Below, piece after piece: positions 44,440-56,298 of a stretch of DNA of 64,000 bases. The translations under genes and the position numbers were made by a program. The stretch's first letter is position 1. Every line of letters begins with the position of its first letter. The notes under the pieces are model-generated. The model was not told the DNA's origin, searched no databases, and was given only the letters and a program-made list of their open reading frames with translations. The stretch covers positions 44,266,064 through 44,330,063 of the forward strand of contig JAYESD010000001.1 in NCBI GenBank assembly GCA_036927565.1, read 5' to 3'. This stretch comes from Tuctoria greenei. Lineage: Eukaryota; Streptophyta; Magnoliopsida; Poales; Poaceae.

Positions 44440-46090
44440 TGTGAGACCTATGTGTGTTGAATACATTGTCTATGGCGATAAAAGTTTTTGAATACTACCA
44501 AAACACTTTTATCATCAAGGTCCGGTGATAGGTACGGCTTGTTTTTGTTAGCTCCGGCATAGTCCGACATAAGGTCCTACTTGTTTTGTTTAGGTCCGAC
44601 TTCTTTGTCTATGTCTGACTAGCTTTGGTTAGCTCCGGCGCAAGGTCTGGCTAGCTTTGGTAAGCTCCATTTCAAGGTCCGGTTAGCTTTGGCAAGGTTC
44701 GGAGCTTGATCGCAGTGGTTCTACTTTTATCTTGCAATGATTCATACTTGTTTTACATTGATGGAAAGATTGCTTAGTATTATTTTACTAAGTTTTTGGT
44801 ATGTTTTGGTGGTTAAGGCTGATATCATTTTGCTATGGTTTGCAACATGCTTATGTGAGGTGCTCACGTAAGATGTTGTAGTTTCGGAACTAACGAGAGT
44901 CAAGTTGAGGACTTGTGCTCGGGAGTATTGGTTGTTTATTCATGTGCAGGTGCTGCTCGAGTTCAAGACATGGCTGGTGACGGGATACATTGAACTAGTC
45001 TTAGGGAAAAGATGAGGTTCAACAACCAAGTTCGGGAGGAATTGTGGTTGAGTTGATTGGGAGGTCGCGCAGCATGTATGAATCAAGAACAATGCATATG
45101 AAGGTATCATGGACTTCATTGGAAGATGATTGCACGTGTGCAATGAGTTCATGGACGTGGCTACATGATTCCGAGGCGTGATGAAGAGATGTGGACGTAA
45201 AGAATTGGTCGGAAAGGTCCAACCAACTAGGTTATGGACTCAGGCTGCGATTGAGTCGTGTTTGACTCAAATATGGAAAGTTTTGAGTTGGTTATGATAG
45301 GATTTCGTGTGGGTCGCGAATTTGAGTTATTTTAGGAATGTGTGTACTTTCCTAAGGATTTTGGAAGTCTTAAGATTGCTTCTATCTGCGTATAGAAGAG
45401 TCTTGAGAAGTTATGGAAAGTTTCGTTTCATAAACTAAGTAGGATTAGAGTCCTAGTTGAGATTGGGTTGGCCTAAGGGCTGGTTATATAAGCTAGGGAG
45501 GCCTGAGCTCATTGTAGAGGACTTTGGGTCTGTTCCTCTTGTGTTCTATTGAATAAAATTCATAGTTGAAAGGAACTTTTGTGCCTTGTTCGTCCGACTT
45601 GTTCCAGACAAGTTTTTCTCGTCGAGTTTTCTACATAGCACTACCTTTCTTTGGTGGTTTTATCATAACTCGAGTTTTACAAATCCAATTGACGTGATTC
45701 TTTTTGGGTTGTCTTCAAAACTTGATTATCTATCATCTGTCAAAATTTCACGGTCACTGGATTTGTTGTTTTGATCTACACGAGTTTCTTTGCAGTATTA
45801 CAGATCTGTTTTTTACTCGGTAGAACAGATTGACCTTTGTTCGATCTTTCAATCGTAACTTGAGTTTCTCTCGACGGATTTGAGTAATTCTTGTTGTTTT
45901 GTCTTTGTGACTTGATTCTCTCTGATATCTATCAGTTTTTTCACGGTGAAACATGTTTAGATTAGTCTCACACATGATATTATTAACGAATGGTTTTTCT
46001 GCCAAGGGTTTTTTTGCTTTCGCTAAAAAAGTTTTAATCTACCATTCACCCCCCCCTCTGGTAGCTTTTCACGTGCTCTTCGATCCTAAA
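44440..46090 (+). repeat. solo LTR of the Cop-a family (1651 bp), TSD TTTTT
   Basis: It starts TGTGAGACCTATGTG and ends CGATCCTAAA, where the family consensus ends CTACA, so the last conserved C has changed. TTTTT flanks both sides (44435-44439, 46091-46095), and SIRE-b third-ORF homology resumes exactly after it. No internal sequence is present, so it is the product of LTR-LTR recombination. TATA at 45485-45492; hairpin arms at 46039-46044 and 46059-46064. Confidence 0.93.
45485..45492 (+). promoter_or_regulatory. TATA box, solo LTR
   Basis: TATATAAG in the conserved LTR context. Confidence 0.5.
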
Positions 46091-46664
46091 TTTTTTATGA
46101 CATCTTCAACATCTCACATACTCCAAACTGATCATGTGGCTATGCTCTGTACATCATGTACATAGTCGAGATGGTGTTCGGGCTCAACTTCAAGAAGGAC
46201 ATCCTTCATAGAAGGCTTCGTCCTCAAATTCCACCTCCGGAGCCGGCTGCCCCTTGTAGGAAGAATGTGGATCCTCCCACTTCTTCTTCACACTTTGTGC
46301 CATCACCTCCTCCTTCATCACAATGCGGTAGTGGCTTCCTCAAGTGCTTTAAGGTCATCTTCTCCTCTTGCCGGAAAGCAGAAGTTCGGCAATGTCGCAT
46401 GGAGCGTCGCCAAGAGAAGTATCTCAAGGCGATGTGCAACAAGCTAGACACCCCATGTCTCCCGCTGCGGAGAGTTATGGGGAGATGAATCAATTCCCGG
46501 AGTTCACCACCGAGGAGCTCGCTCAATTCGGTGAAGTTGATACCTCTACGGCGGCTCCGTCCGAAGATGATGATAATGCTGACCCGGAAGCCACGGAGAG
46601 CGATAGCGGGCGCCAAGAAGGAGACGGAGACGATGACAACGACACTGATGATGATGAAGAGTAG

Positions 46665-47102
46665 ATCTATGGACCCTTCCTTCCTTCTCTTCCTTTTTGC
46701 TGTCTTGATGCCAAAGGGGGGGAGATTGATGGGGTACTTAGCAAGGGGGTACTTAGATAATAGTTTTATGGAGGAGAGATTGATCCACTATGGACTTATA
46801 TTTTAAAACCCTCATTTCAATTGTTGTAAGACTTGATTCATGTATCTTGTCTAAATTGATATGTTTTGCTTGAGTTACAGGTTTCATATTGCATACTTGG
46901 TACCTTATCACAATTTATGAACACATCACTTAGGCACCCCACCGTAACATGTATATGTATGAGAACTCTCTCAATTTTCTCTTACTCATGATGCATACAT
47001 TGAGGGGGAGTCACTCATACAAATACATGTTATGAAAACAAATTATTATCCCTTTTGTTAAAGTCTTAATGTGTTGTCATCAATCACCAAAAAGGGGGAG
47101 AT
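46665..47102 (+). other. SIRE-b 3' untranslated region with two polypurine tracts
   Basis: No gene seen. AAAGGGGGGGAGA at 46713-46725 and AAAAAGGGGGAGA at 47089-47101; the second abuts the LTR. A weaker tract, GAGGGGGAG, lies near 47002. Confidence 0.75.
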
Positions 47103-47417
47103 TGAAAGTGCATCTAGGCATGCACGTGTGTTTTTGATGATTGATGGTGACAATTAAGAGACTAATGAGCTGAGTTGATATTAAGCACAGGTGTAATGGT
47201 TGAAATGAGACGAAAACCCTCAAAAATAATATATCGAAAGAGGCGCCAAAGACTCAAGCATAGAAATTAGGGTTTCTATGGTTTTGAGCTTAAGTGAGCC
47301 GTACCATGTGTGAGGGTGGATGTATCATGTGCATTGAGATCATTCTAGAGAGCTCAAAGTGGTGGTTGACAGAAAAACCTAAGTGAGAAGCCAAAATGAG
47401 GAAAAACCCTAAGAGGT

Positions 47418-47930
47418 CGGACTAGTTCGGGCCTCGGGGTCGGACTAGTCCGGCCAGGCAGAGAAGTCCGCTTTGGGGCGGACTAAACGTCTCTGGATGA
47501 GTTCGGACTTGTCCGTATGGGTATGGACTAGTCCGCTCATCCCTTAGTGGAGTTGAAGCTATGTCCCTAAGGATCGGACTTGTCTGTTCTGGAACGGACC
47601 AAAGCTCTCTGGAGAAGTTTGGACTTGCCCGTTGTGGTACGGACTAGTCCGTTTGAGACTTAGTGAGATAAATCGAGAGAAAACCATAGAGGGCCGTACT
47701 AGTTCGGGCCTACCTAGTTGTGTCCGTTTTGGGATGGACCAAACCTTTATGTCCTACTTCGGACTAGTCCGTAGTGAACCGAACTAGTCCATATTTTCAA
47801 TGGTCGTTTGAAATTCAAACGATGGCGTGCACGTCATCTGTTTTATTGATCGGTGACGTGAAATTGGCGGTGGCCCTAGAAGGCCAGACTAGTCCGTGGC
47901 ACAGGGCCAGACTAGTCCGGGTTTGCCCTG
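47418..47930 (+). repeat. palindrome array, SIRE-b LTR
   Basis: Sites start at 47418 and 47441, then 47504 (CGGACTTGTCCG) and 47524 (TGGACTAGTCCG), and 47620 and 47640. The last two pairs are exactly 20 nt apart. Diverged sites follow to about 47925, just upstream of the TATA box. Confidence 0.85.
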
Positions 47931-47957
47931 GTGGTAACAGTTAGTTGTCGGGACCCC

Positions 47958-47965
47958 TATAAAAA
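47958..47965 (+). promoter_or_regulatory. TATA box, SIRE-b LTR
   Basis: TATAAAAA in the context CCCCTATAAAAAGGGG, about 855 nt into the LTR. Confidence 0.6.
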
Positions 47966-48730
47966 GGGGACCCCGGGCCCCTATTTGACAACTCTTGAAC
48001 CCTAGCACTCCACAAGTGACCTAGAGCCTTTCAAAGCCTTCCACTTGTCCTACTAGCCCTCTAAGACCAAATCTTTAAGATATTACGGTTTGGGGAGGAA
48101 AGTGAAGAAAGATCATCGCGCTTTGGCTCTCGGTTTGATCTCTTTGCACATTGTGTTGTGTTTTGTGGCTTGTGTGAGTTGAGCTTCGTGTGCTCCTCAT
48201 TGTATTGATTTGTGGTAGCCTCAACTTGTGAGCAGCCCCAATCAAAATTGGTGATTACCCATTGATATAGTGGAAACCAAGTCGGCCATTGTGGTGGCTT
48301 GGTGAGAAAAGGGTCAAGTGAGACCCGGTCCTTGTGTGGACTTCTCAACGTGGATGTAGGATTCTTCGTGGAGCTGAACCACGGGATAAATCTTGTCTTA
48401 CTTGTCAGTTTACATTTCATAATCACTAGCATTTCTATTAGGGTTCTTATTGTTCATATTGCTCTTTACTTTGATCTTTGTTGAAATCTTGTGACCTTAA
48501 TTCTTTAACTTCAGAATCTAAGTTGTACTAGGTTACCACACATTGCTTACATCTTGGGAGAACTTAAATTCCGCAAATAACTCATAGAAACCAAGTTTTT
48601 AGTCTTTGACCCTATATTGAGCAGACTAGTCCGGCCCTGTCCAGACAAGTCCGGCCTCAGGAGTTTAATCTCGTTTGATTAAGTCATTTTAGGTATTATT
48701 GCCTATTCACCCCCCTCTAGGCGACTTCCA

Positions 48731-49527
48731 AGAAGGTATACCGGGTGTTTAGGACTCCAAAGAATCAAGGATCTTGGAGGCAACACTTGGTTCTTGAAGA
48801 TTTAGGGTTGATGAAAAACTTGATGGTGAATTGTTGACAAAGAACGCAAAGTTGATGGAGATCTTGATCCTCTTTCGTTTCCTCCTTGTCTTCTTCTTGC
48901 TATAAATCTCCTTCTCCCTCCTTGGTGGCGGCTAATCACGAGCTAGGGTTTGGGTGAGGTGGAAAAGAGGCAAATAGATGTCAAGCCAAGGGGTGGCATT
49001 GTCTATATAGAGGTGGAGGGCTAGGGTTAGATGGATTTCGAGTTTGAGATGAGTAGAGGCCGGTTTAGAGTCCCACATGGGCTCTAAAAGAGTTAGGCAC
49101 GACGTTCCTAGGACCACTTAATGTAAAACCCAAGAAACAAGTCATGAAACAAAAGATCAACTTGGAGTCGCGATTTATCGGACAAGTCCAAAAAGGGTCG
49201 GACTAGTCCGAAGTTGGACAGAGGGAAATCAGACAAGTTCAGACTGGATATCGAACAAGTCCAAACTTATCCAGAGGGGAAAAACAGACAAGTCTAGCCA
49301 AAATCGGACAAGTCCAACTTTAGTCAGAGGGAAAAAGGACAAGTACGTTTGAAGTCAGAGAAGAATCGGACTAGTCCACACAAAATCAGACTAGTCCGTA
49401 CTTTCCAGAATCCTTAAGTGCGATTTTGTTTCTAATTCATTTTAAACTTGGACCTTTTATGTGGATTAATGTCAAACATATTTTATGATGGATGCAGGGC
49501 ATGGTGCATGAAAATGAGGGTGTTACA
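48731..49527 (-). repeat. 3' LTR fragment of Del-b
   Basis: It aligns with 22781-23674 of Del-a and ends GAGGGTGTTACA. On the minus strand this is the first 797 nt of the LTR. It contains palindrome sites from 49179 to about 49400. Confidence 0.88.
49179..49400 (-). repeat. palindrome array, Del-b LTR
   Basis: CGGACAAGTCCA at 49179 and CGGACTAGTCCG at 49199, 20 nt apart. Diverged sites follow to about 49400. Confidence 0.8.
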
Positions 49528-50806
49528 AACCTACCCCGCTTAAAATGAATCTTGCCCTTGAGATTCGACACGGAAGAGAAAAGATAGGGAAATTCCTTCT
49601 TGAGATCATCCTCCAACTCCCATGTTGCCTCTAATTCTGCGTGATGCTTCCATTGAACTTTACACCATCTGATGACCTTGTTCTTTGTGACTCTCTCCTT
49701 GGTTTCCAAGAGTTTGACCGGTTGTTTGGCATAAATCAAATCTTCCTCTAGTTCAATTCTTCCATTGGCACTTGTTCTTCCGGTACCCTTAAGCACTTCT
49801 TGAGCTGGGAAACATGAAACACATCATGAACATCTGAAAGATGAGCTGGCATCTCCAACTTATATGCTACTTCTCCCTATTTGTCCAGAATCTTGAATGG
49901 CCCGTTATATCTAGCTGCTAGCTTGCCTCTTACGTTAAACCTCTTATGACCTCTCATTGGTGACACCATGAGGTATACGAAGTCTCCCACTTCAAAGGCT
50001 AGCTTTCTCTGCCTATTATCCACATAGCCCTTTTGTCTTGATTAAGCAGCCCTCAAGTTTTCCCGAATAATCTGAACTCATTTCTCAGCTTCATGCAACG
50101 CATCGGGTCCAAATACTTGATTTTCCCCTGTCTCATTCCAAAACAAGGGCGTCTGACACTTCCTTCCATATAGTGCTTCATAAGGCAACATCTTTAAGCT
50201 TGCTTGATAACTATTGTTGTTGGAAAATTCTGCATATGGCAAGCTTTTGTCCCAACTTTTCCCATGATTCAAAGCACAAGCTTGCAACATATCCTCTAAA
50301 ATCTGATTGGTCCTCTCATTTTGTCCATCCGTTTGAGGGTGATATGCTGAACTGCAATTCAACCTTGTTCCCAAGGCTTTATGCAATTTCTGCCATAACC
50401 TGGAGGTAAATTGAGTACCTCTATCCGATACTATCTTCTTTGGAACTCCATGCAAGCATACTATTCTTCCCGTATACATTTCATCCAACTTTTCTCCATT
50501 AAAGGTGGTCTTGACGGGAATAAAGTGAGCTGATTTGGTCAATCGATCCACGATTACCCAAATTGAGTCATAACCGGACTGAGTGTGTGGCCATCCAATT
50601 ATAAAGTCCATGATGATTTCTTCCCACTTCCGTTCTGGGATCTTCAATGGTTGCAATAATCCAGCTGGCCTTTGATGTTCCGCCTTGAATTGTTGACACA
50701 CATCACATAAGGCTACATACTCGGCTATGTCATTTTCATGCTAGCCCACCAATAACAGGTCTTCAAGTCCTTGTACATCTTCATACAACCGGGGTGAATT
50801 GAATAT
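49437..50806 (-). pseudogene. integrase core and chromodomain of Del-b
   Basis: The core (50078-50701) has all three acids: D in IIMDFIIGWPH, D in KIVSDRGTQF and E in GQNERTNQ. A frameshift region (49797-50077) carries the GPF-type segment with stops. A chromodomain follows (49575-49720: VTKNKVIRWCKVQWKHH, ATWELEDDL, FPYLF). The frame continues through the polypurine tract (49528-49541) and 91 nt into the LTR before stopping at 49437. The zinc-binding side is interrupted by SIRE-c at 50806 and continues at 61911. Confidence 0.87.
49528..49541 (-). promoter_or_regulatory. polypurine tract of Del-b
   Basis: AAGCGGGGTAGGTT on the minus strand, directly before the LTR start TGTAACACC. Confidence 0.7.
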
Positions 50807-51746
50807 TGAAAGTGCATCTAGGCATCCCTTGTCGATTTTGGTTGATTTATGACAAACAAATGAGATCCTAACCAAACTGTTGAGATGAGCGCAGGTCTTA
50901 AAAGAAATTATGAAGAAAGCGCAAAAAAGAAAAGAGAATGAGAATATATATGGAAAAGAGCTCAAGAGTTGAATAGATTAGATCATTGTGTATGGAGTGT
51001 GTTGGAGAAACACACCCCAAGAGCTAAATCACAAGAAAACTCACTCACTGCACTAATTTATACAGGTCCGAACTAGTCCGATAATATTCGGACTAGTCCG
51101 ATAACCCCTCTGTTCAAAATTGGACAAGTCCTACTAGTGCAGGCTTATCTGCACAGTCCAAGTCTACACAGACCGGACTAGTCCGATATCACCACAGACT
51201 AGTCCGATATCTTTCTGACTAAGATTAGACTACTACTCCCTAGTGCGGACTAGTCCTCAACACTTCACAACTTTGCACAACATCGGACAAGTCCGATAAT
51301 GTACGGACTAGTCCGATATCCACTCTGACTAAAATCGGACAAGTCCTCCAAATGAGGATTTGTCCCCAATTCACTAAGGAGTTCACCACAACCGGACTTG
51401 TCTGAAAATAACTGGACTAGTCCAAACTTTTCCAGAGCCTAAATCAGACTAGTCCACCCTAAGCCGGACAAGTCCGATCTTCCTAAGAACTTAGGGTTTC
51501 CTACACGCCACACACCGGACTAGTCCGGACTTCACCACGGACTAGTCCGGACTCTCGAAACCCTAACGGTAACTTTTGGAAACACTATATAAATAGATGT
51601 GCACGTCCCTACTTTCAACTCTCTCGACTCCCAGCGTCGTCACACCCTCCAAGAGCTTAGAAAACACATATATCCATGAAATCCAACGCAAGAAAGATCA
51701 AATCCTTGAGGATTCACCTTGTATCAAAGGAGAGACACGATTCACA
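50807..51746 (+). repeat. 5' LTR of SIRE-c, truncated
   Basis: It aligns with 60351-61290. It breaks off within ...CGATTCACA, where Cop-b RT sequence begins. Palindrome sites run from about 51068 to 51560 (for example 51284 and 51304, 20 nt apart); TATA at 51588-51595. Confidence 0.92.
51588..51595 (+). promoter_or_regulatory. TATA box, SIRE-c 5' LTR
   Basis: TATAAATA. This promoter now faces antisense Cop-b sequence. Confidence 0.55.
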
Positions 51747-52600
51747 TACACTTGAACGAATAATGAGTCATTGCCATACTTAAGCACAAAAAGAGTTTTA
51801 TCAACCTTGCCCATGGTAAACCCTTCTTCAAGTAAGAATGTTTTTGACCTATCATACCATGCTCTAGGGGCTTGTTTGAGACTGTACAAGGCTCTAGACA
51901 GTTTGTAAACATGATTAGGAAAATCTGGATTTTCAAAACCTGGTGGTTGCTTGACATTTAGAAAAGCACTTCTAACATCCATTTGATATAGCTTGAAACC
52001 TTTAGATGCATCAAAGGCAAACAAAATTCTTATGGCTTCTAATCTAGCAACAGGAGCAAAAGTTTCATCAAAATCTAGACCTTCAACTTGAGTGAAACCT
52101 TGAGCAACCAACCTAGCCTTATTCCTAACCACAACCCCATCCTCGCTTTGTTTATTTTTAAATACCCATTTAGTTCCAATTAAAGTGTGACCTTGAGGTG
52201 GAGGTACAATTTTCCAAACATTATTTCTTTCAAAATTTTCTAACTCTTATTGCATGGCAATAATCCAAGATTCATTAGTGAGTGTGTGTGATATATCTTT
52301 GGGTTCAAAAGAAGCAACAAAAGCAGAATGAGCATAAGAGTTTGGATCGCAAAACCTGAACCGTGTGACTCGTTCGTGCAAGCTTCCAATCATTTGTTGT
52401 GGAGGATGATCTTTGTAAAACCGTAGGGGAACAGATGTCTCATAAGCTTCTTCTTCTTCTTCATGTTCATCACAAATCGATGAGCTTGTGACTTGAGGAT
52501 GATTTGAATCAGTATTGATGGTTGTCGGTGCTGGTTGAGAATTAACATCTGGAGCTGAACCAAAGTCTTTAGCTGCTGAATTTTTGGGTAGCAGCTTCAA
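51743..52600 (-). pseudogene. reverse transcriptase of Cop-b, truncated at the catalytic box
   Basis: 52247-52600 holds the acidic linker and WIIAMQ with TAA (Glu in Cop-a). 51698-52132 reads KARLVAQGFTQVEGLDF and MDVRSAFLN, then lacks 24 nt (8 codons) present in Cop-a, then PPGFENPDFPNHVYKL. It ends at VQVYV, where the next bases are SIRE-c LTR. The Asp-Asp pair is therefore missing. Confidence 0.87.
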
Positions 52601-52613
52601 CTCTTCCTCATCT

Positions 52614-53435
52614 TCAATGAAAATGCCCCCCCTGTGGATATGGATCTAGACCTTCAATGTTTGAGCTAGTACCTAGGCTAGCTTCATCAAAAGACACTTC
52701 ACAAGTCTCCACAATTTTGTTAGTGTCAAGTAAAAGCACACGGTAGCCTCTAGTATGAGATGGATAACCAAGAAACATGCCATCAATGGATCTAGGTTCA
52801 AAATTATCAAGATTACCATGTTTCTTAACAAAGCATTTGCAACCAAAGACCCGAAAGTGTGTAACACTAGGCCTATATCCAAACCGGAGCTCATATGGTG
52901 TTTTACCTAGCTTAGCACGCAAGAAAACACGATTTGAGACATAACAAGTGGTTGCTAACGCATCAGCCCAAAATTTCCTAGGAGTTTGATATTCATCAAG
53001 CATAGTCCTAGCCATCTCAACTAAGGTTCTGTTCTTTCTTTCTATAACACCATTTTGTTGAGGTACATATGGTGAAGAAAATTGATGATCTATTCTATTT
53101 TCAGCACAAAAGTGATCAAAAGATTGATTTTTAAATTCAGTTCCATTATCACTTCTAATTGCTTTTAAAGATCCTGTGTAATCAATTGATAATCTAAGAA
53201 ATAAAGTTCTAAAGTGACTAAAAACTTTATTCTTAGACGCCATAAAGTAAACCCAAGAGTATCTAGAATAATCATCAATAATCACAAGTACATACCATTT
53301 ACCTCCGAAGCATTGAACACGTGAAGGTCCTACGGTGTCAAGGTGCAAAAGTTGACACGGTTCAGTTGTCATGATCATTGTGAGAGGAGTATATGAACCT
53401 GCAACCATCTTATCATGTCTACAAGAAGAGCACAC
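52614..53435 (-). pseudogene. integrase of Cop-b
   Basis: A 273-residue frame: CSSCRHDKM, then the core with D in LLHLDTVG, D in AIRSDNGTEF and E in QNGVIERKN intact, and Trp codons where Cop-a has stops. It ends at a frameshift in a G-run (PQGGHFH) where Cop-a reads through. 53436-53623 holds the frameshifted pre-integrase region. Confidence 0.87.
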
Positions 53436-53623
53436 AATTTCTTTGTCCCCTTTAAGCTTAGGCAGACCACGTATGCGATCGAGAGCACTAACACGCGTTA
53501 GGTGATCAAAGCCTACGTGACCAAGTCTACGATGCTAAAAGTATTGGTCCTTTGAATCATTAGCAAGTAGACACCTATGATAGAGGAAGACATATCAAAA
53601 TCAGCTTTAAAAACTCTTCCAAA

Positions 53624-53947
53624 CTAAGACATGTTAAAAATAAGCTCACTATTTGAACATACAACTTTGCAGCAGTTTTTATTGAAAATAATTTCCAGAT
53701 TTTCATCTAGCAATTGTGAAACAGAAAGCAAATTGTATTTCAAATTTTTGACAAGTGCCACATCCTTCAAAGTGTAGTGATCATTTACTCTAACCGAACC
53801 CTTAGCAATTATAGGAGTTGAAGAATTATCGGCAAAAGTGAAATTCTCTACACATGACACAAAAGAGAGGGAGGAGAACCAATCTTTGTTACCGGTCATG
53901 TGGCATGAGCAACCTGAATCCACAATCCAAATGTTCTCCTTCCTCAA
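53624..53947 (-). pseudogene. protease of Cop-b
   Basis: IWIVDSGCSCHMTG carries the Asp-Ser-Gly site, and LKYNLLSVSQLLDENLEIIF follows. It ends at a stop after FNMS. It is separated by one TAG from the gag end. Confidence 0.82.
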
Positions 53948-53956
53948 ACGTGTAAC

Positions 53957-56250
53957 CTACATAGAAGCACAATACATCGATGACTCAATACTGGGGTTAG
54001 TCAAAAGGCATTTAGGAATCCAGTACTGAGTCACGCAATGTTCAGCAGAGAAAACACGTGAAAGATGAGACAAAACAGCAGGTTTATGAGTCAAAGTTTG
54101 AGATTTTTTATTCTTAACTACTGACCTATAAGGTGTTACTTGTGTATCACAAAACTCAGTAGCTCCGGAGGCAAAAACAGAAGGTCCGGAGGTAAACTTT
54201 GAATGTTTTTGACTCAAAACAGCAGGTTGTACATTTGGTTCAATATGTGCAGCAAATTTTGCATGAAAGTTACGAGATCTAGCAACCATTATTTCCCTTT
54301 TCTGTTGTTTAGCTAGTCTATAACAAAAAACTATGACATGACCATCTCTACCACAGTAGGTACAATGAAATTTAACTTTGTGTTCATGTCTAGATGAGCA
54401 AACAATATTTTTATTTGAAACCGAATGAGACAACACTCCTGCAGATTTGAAAACCACTTCTTTTTGTTTAGGAACTGTTTGAATCAAACCACTTCCTAAT
54501 GACTTTACACTTTTAGGTGGATGTGCCTTAGCATGAGCATGAGAATCAAAACCTAAACCAGTTTTATCATTGCAAGACTTGGATGAATTCAGCAGCAAGT
54601 TTAGGTTATTATTCCCATTACAAAACCGATCAAATGTCTTATGCATGTTATCAAGTTTATTGGACAGATCAAGGCAATTTTCACATGAAGTTTTTCCTTT
54701 TAATTTTCAATTGGAACAATATTTAACTTCATGACAACGTAAAGCATTGTTCAATATAGAAATTTCATTCATAGCATCTTGTAGTTTCTTATCAAGATCA
54801 TCACAAGTAGAACAATGCAAATCAATTGTAGAACAAGAAGCATCTTTTAAGTTTCCAATATTAAGTGCAGCAAGCTTTTTGTTCTTTTCAATTTAAAGTT
54901 CAAGTTTATCAAGTGTGGAGGTATGTGCATTTCTTAGGGAGGACAATTGTTCATATATTAAGTCACATGAGGAATAAGAATCATCAATTGGAATCAAGGA
55001 TTTCAAACGATTAATTTCAGATCCTAGTGACTCAATTTTAACAGCATTGTCCCTAAGCTTTTTGTCCTTTTTCTTAACAATAATAGTGGCACGAGAAATA
55101 GCATCACACATTTCTTCGCAAGTAGGACATACCTCTTCATTGTCGCTATTGTGTTCTGCCTCCTCCATACTTGATCTTTACTTGCCCGCCATGAAGCACA
55201 AGTTTGCCAAATCATCTTCATCTTCATCACTTCCAATGTCCACGTCGCTTGAGCTAAGTTCCTGGAGTGCTGAGATAAAATAGTTCACCAATTGACGTCC
55301 TGTAAAACCCTTCTTTTTCTTCGTATCTTTTGCAGAGGAGTGCTTCGTTCTTGTTTTCTTTTCATCCCGGGAAGTAGTACTTGAAAGGTTAGGGCAATCT
55401 GAACGAAAATGTCCTGTCTTACCACACTCAAAGCATCGTTGAGGTCCGGAGCTTCCTCTCCTTCTAGTTCTCACATTTTGCAATGCTTTTGAGAACCGAG
55501 TAGAGATGAGCGCTAGCTCCTCTCTGGAAACTCCTCAATCTGTTCAAGGGTTAGAGAGGACAGCAAAGCAAGTGTACCACAAGATGATGTTTGACTAGAA
55601 CTAGGCATGTCACGTTGAGAAACAAAAGCAATAGAGTTGTTGGGGTTCTTACGTGAGATTATGTCAATTTCATGAGTTTTTAACTTGGAATATAGCACAT
55701 CTAAAGTAAGTGAACTCATGAAAGTAGATTCACGAATAGATGTGACTTTCATCTCCCAAATTGACATATCTAATGCACTTAGCAATTGCCTAGATTTTTC
55801 AGCATCTAAAAAATGAACATTGACACTACGCAAGTTGCTGAGAATCTTATTAAAGCAAGCAAAAAGGTCATCAATAGACTCACTGGGTTGCATCTCGAAG
55901 CGCATGTCTTCTTTCTTGAACATGTCTTGCCTTACCTCTTTGATCGTGTTGGATCCTTCGTGGTAGTCACAAAGTGCTTTCCACACATCGTATGCAGATC
56001 GGAGGTGTGCAACACGGTCAAAGTCACTTTGTGTTAATCCTTGTATGATCAAGTTCCGAGCCTTGTTGTTGTTATCGACATCTCTCAGATTTGTAGCTGT
56101 AACTTGATCGTTTGATGGCACTTCGTAAGGCTTGTATACCTTCTCACATATTGCAAAGCCTTGTGCCTGGATGAAAGCCTCCATGCGTGCCTTCCAAACC
56201 TGAAAATCAATACTAGCGAACACACAAGGTTTGGCAGAGTACTTCTCCAT
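53957..56250 (-). pseudogene. gag of Cop-b
   Basis: ATG at 56250 (MEKYSAKPCVF). The capsid frame is open to 55513, then a one-base loss causes a stop (EEFPERS). The next frame has the first CCHC knuckle, CFECGKTGHFRSDC (55178-55483). A coiled-coil segment follows (54893-55168). Then 53957-54646 carries a second CCHC knuckle, CTYCGRDGHVIVFC, that Cop-a has lost, and ends QYWIPKCLLTN ... CASM. It is better preserved than Cop-a gag and shows the ancestral length. Confidence 0.87.
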
Positions 56251-56298
56251 GATGATTAGTCAAAAACACGCGCAAATCACAAAGATTAGAGCACTGTG

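Larger units (their letters stand above)
43394..46664 (+). pseudogene. third ORF of SIRE-b (split by a solo LTR)
   Basis: ATG at 43394 (MSYSDYVPLSDSEVEAG) and a broken Lys/Arg-rich N-terminus, then 43635-44054 (RSTVDLRFFCDFHCDYYRIVYMS, QWIDWDYMAQKDHLAFN). 44134-44439 includes IKPFYSVLNHVLWKTIAPKD, related to putative plant transposon protein domains (PF20167-like, by memory of the family). The solo LTR at 44440-46090 interrupts it at TTTTT, and the frame resumes at 46091 in degraded form. The C-terminus (46368-46664) has EFTTEELAQFG and a long acidic tail ending at TAG 46662-46664. Several frameshifts. The function of this ORF is not known. Confidence 0.72.
27566..48730 (+). mobile_element. 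SIRE-b: Copia SIRE/Maximus element with two nested insertions
   Basis: On the plus strand: end of 5' LTR (27566-27756), primer site, gag, protease, integrase, RT-RNase H (to 42500), spacer, third ORF (43394-46664), polypurine tract and 3' LTR (47103-48730). Cop-a splits gag and a solo LTR splits the third ORF. The CRM-like element split the 5' LTR, whose beginning lies left of the window. It is inserted in the Del-b 3' LTR, with right flank AGAAG. Its LTR U3 differs from SIRE-a/SIRE-c, so it is another subfamily. Confidence 0.9.
47103..48730 (+). repeat. 3' LTR of SIRE-b (1628 bp)
   Basis: It starts TGAAAGTGCATCTAGGC and ends CTCTAGGCGACTTCCA, where the 5' copy ends GACTTTCA. TATA at 47958-47965; hairpin arms GCCTA 48701-48705 and TAGGC 48718-48722. 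Palindrome sites are scattered over 47418-47930 and at 48622 and 48642. Confidence 0.9.

Noticed and set aside
43394..46664. Calling the SIRE third ORF an envelope gene
   Set aside because: No signal peptide, membrane span or fusion-type segment can be seen. The sequence is basic then acidic, so the envelope-like label is not supported here.
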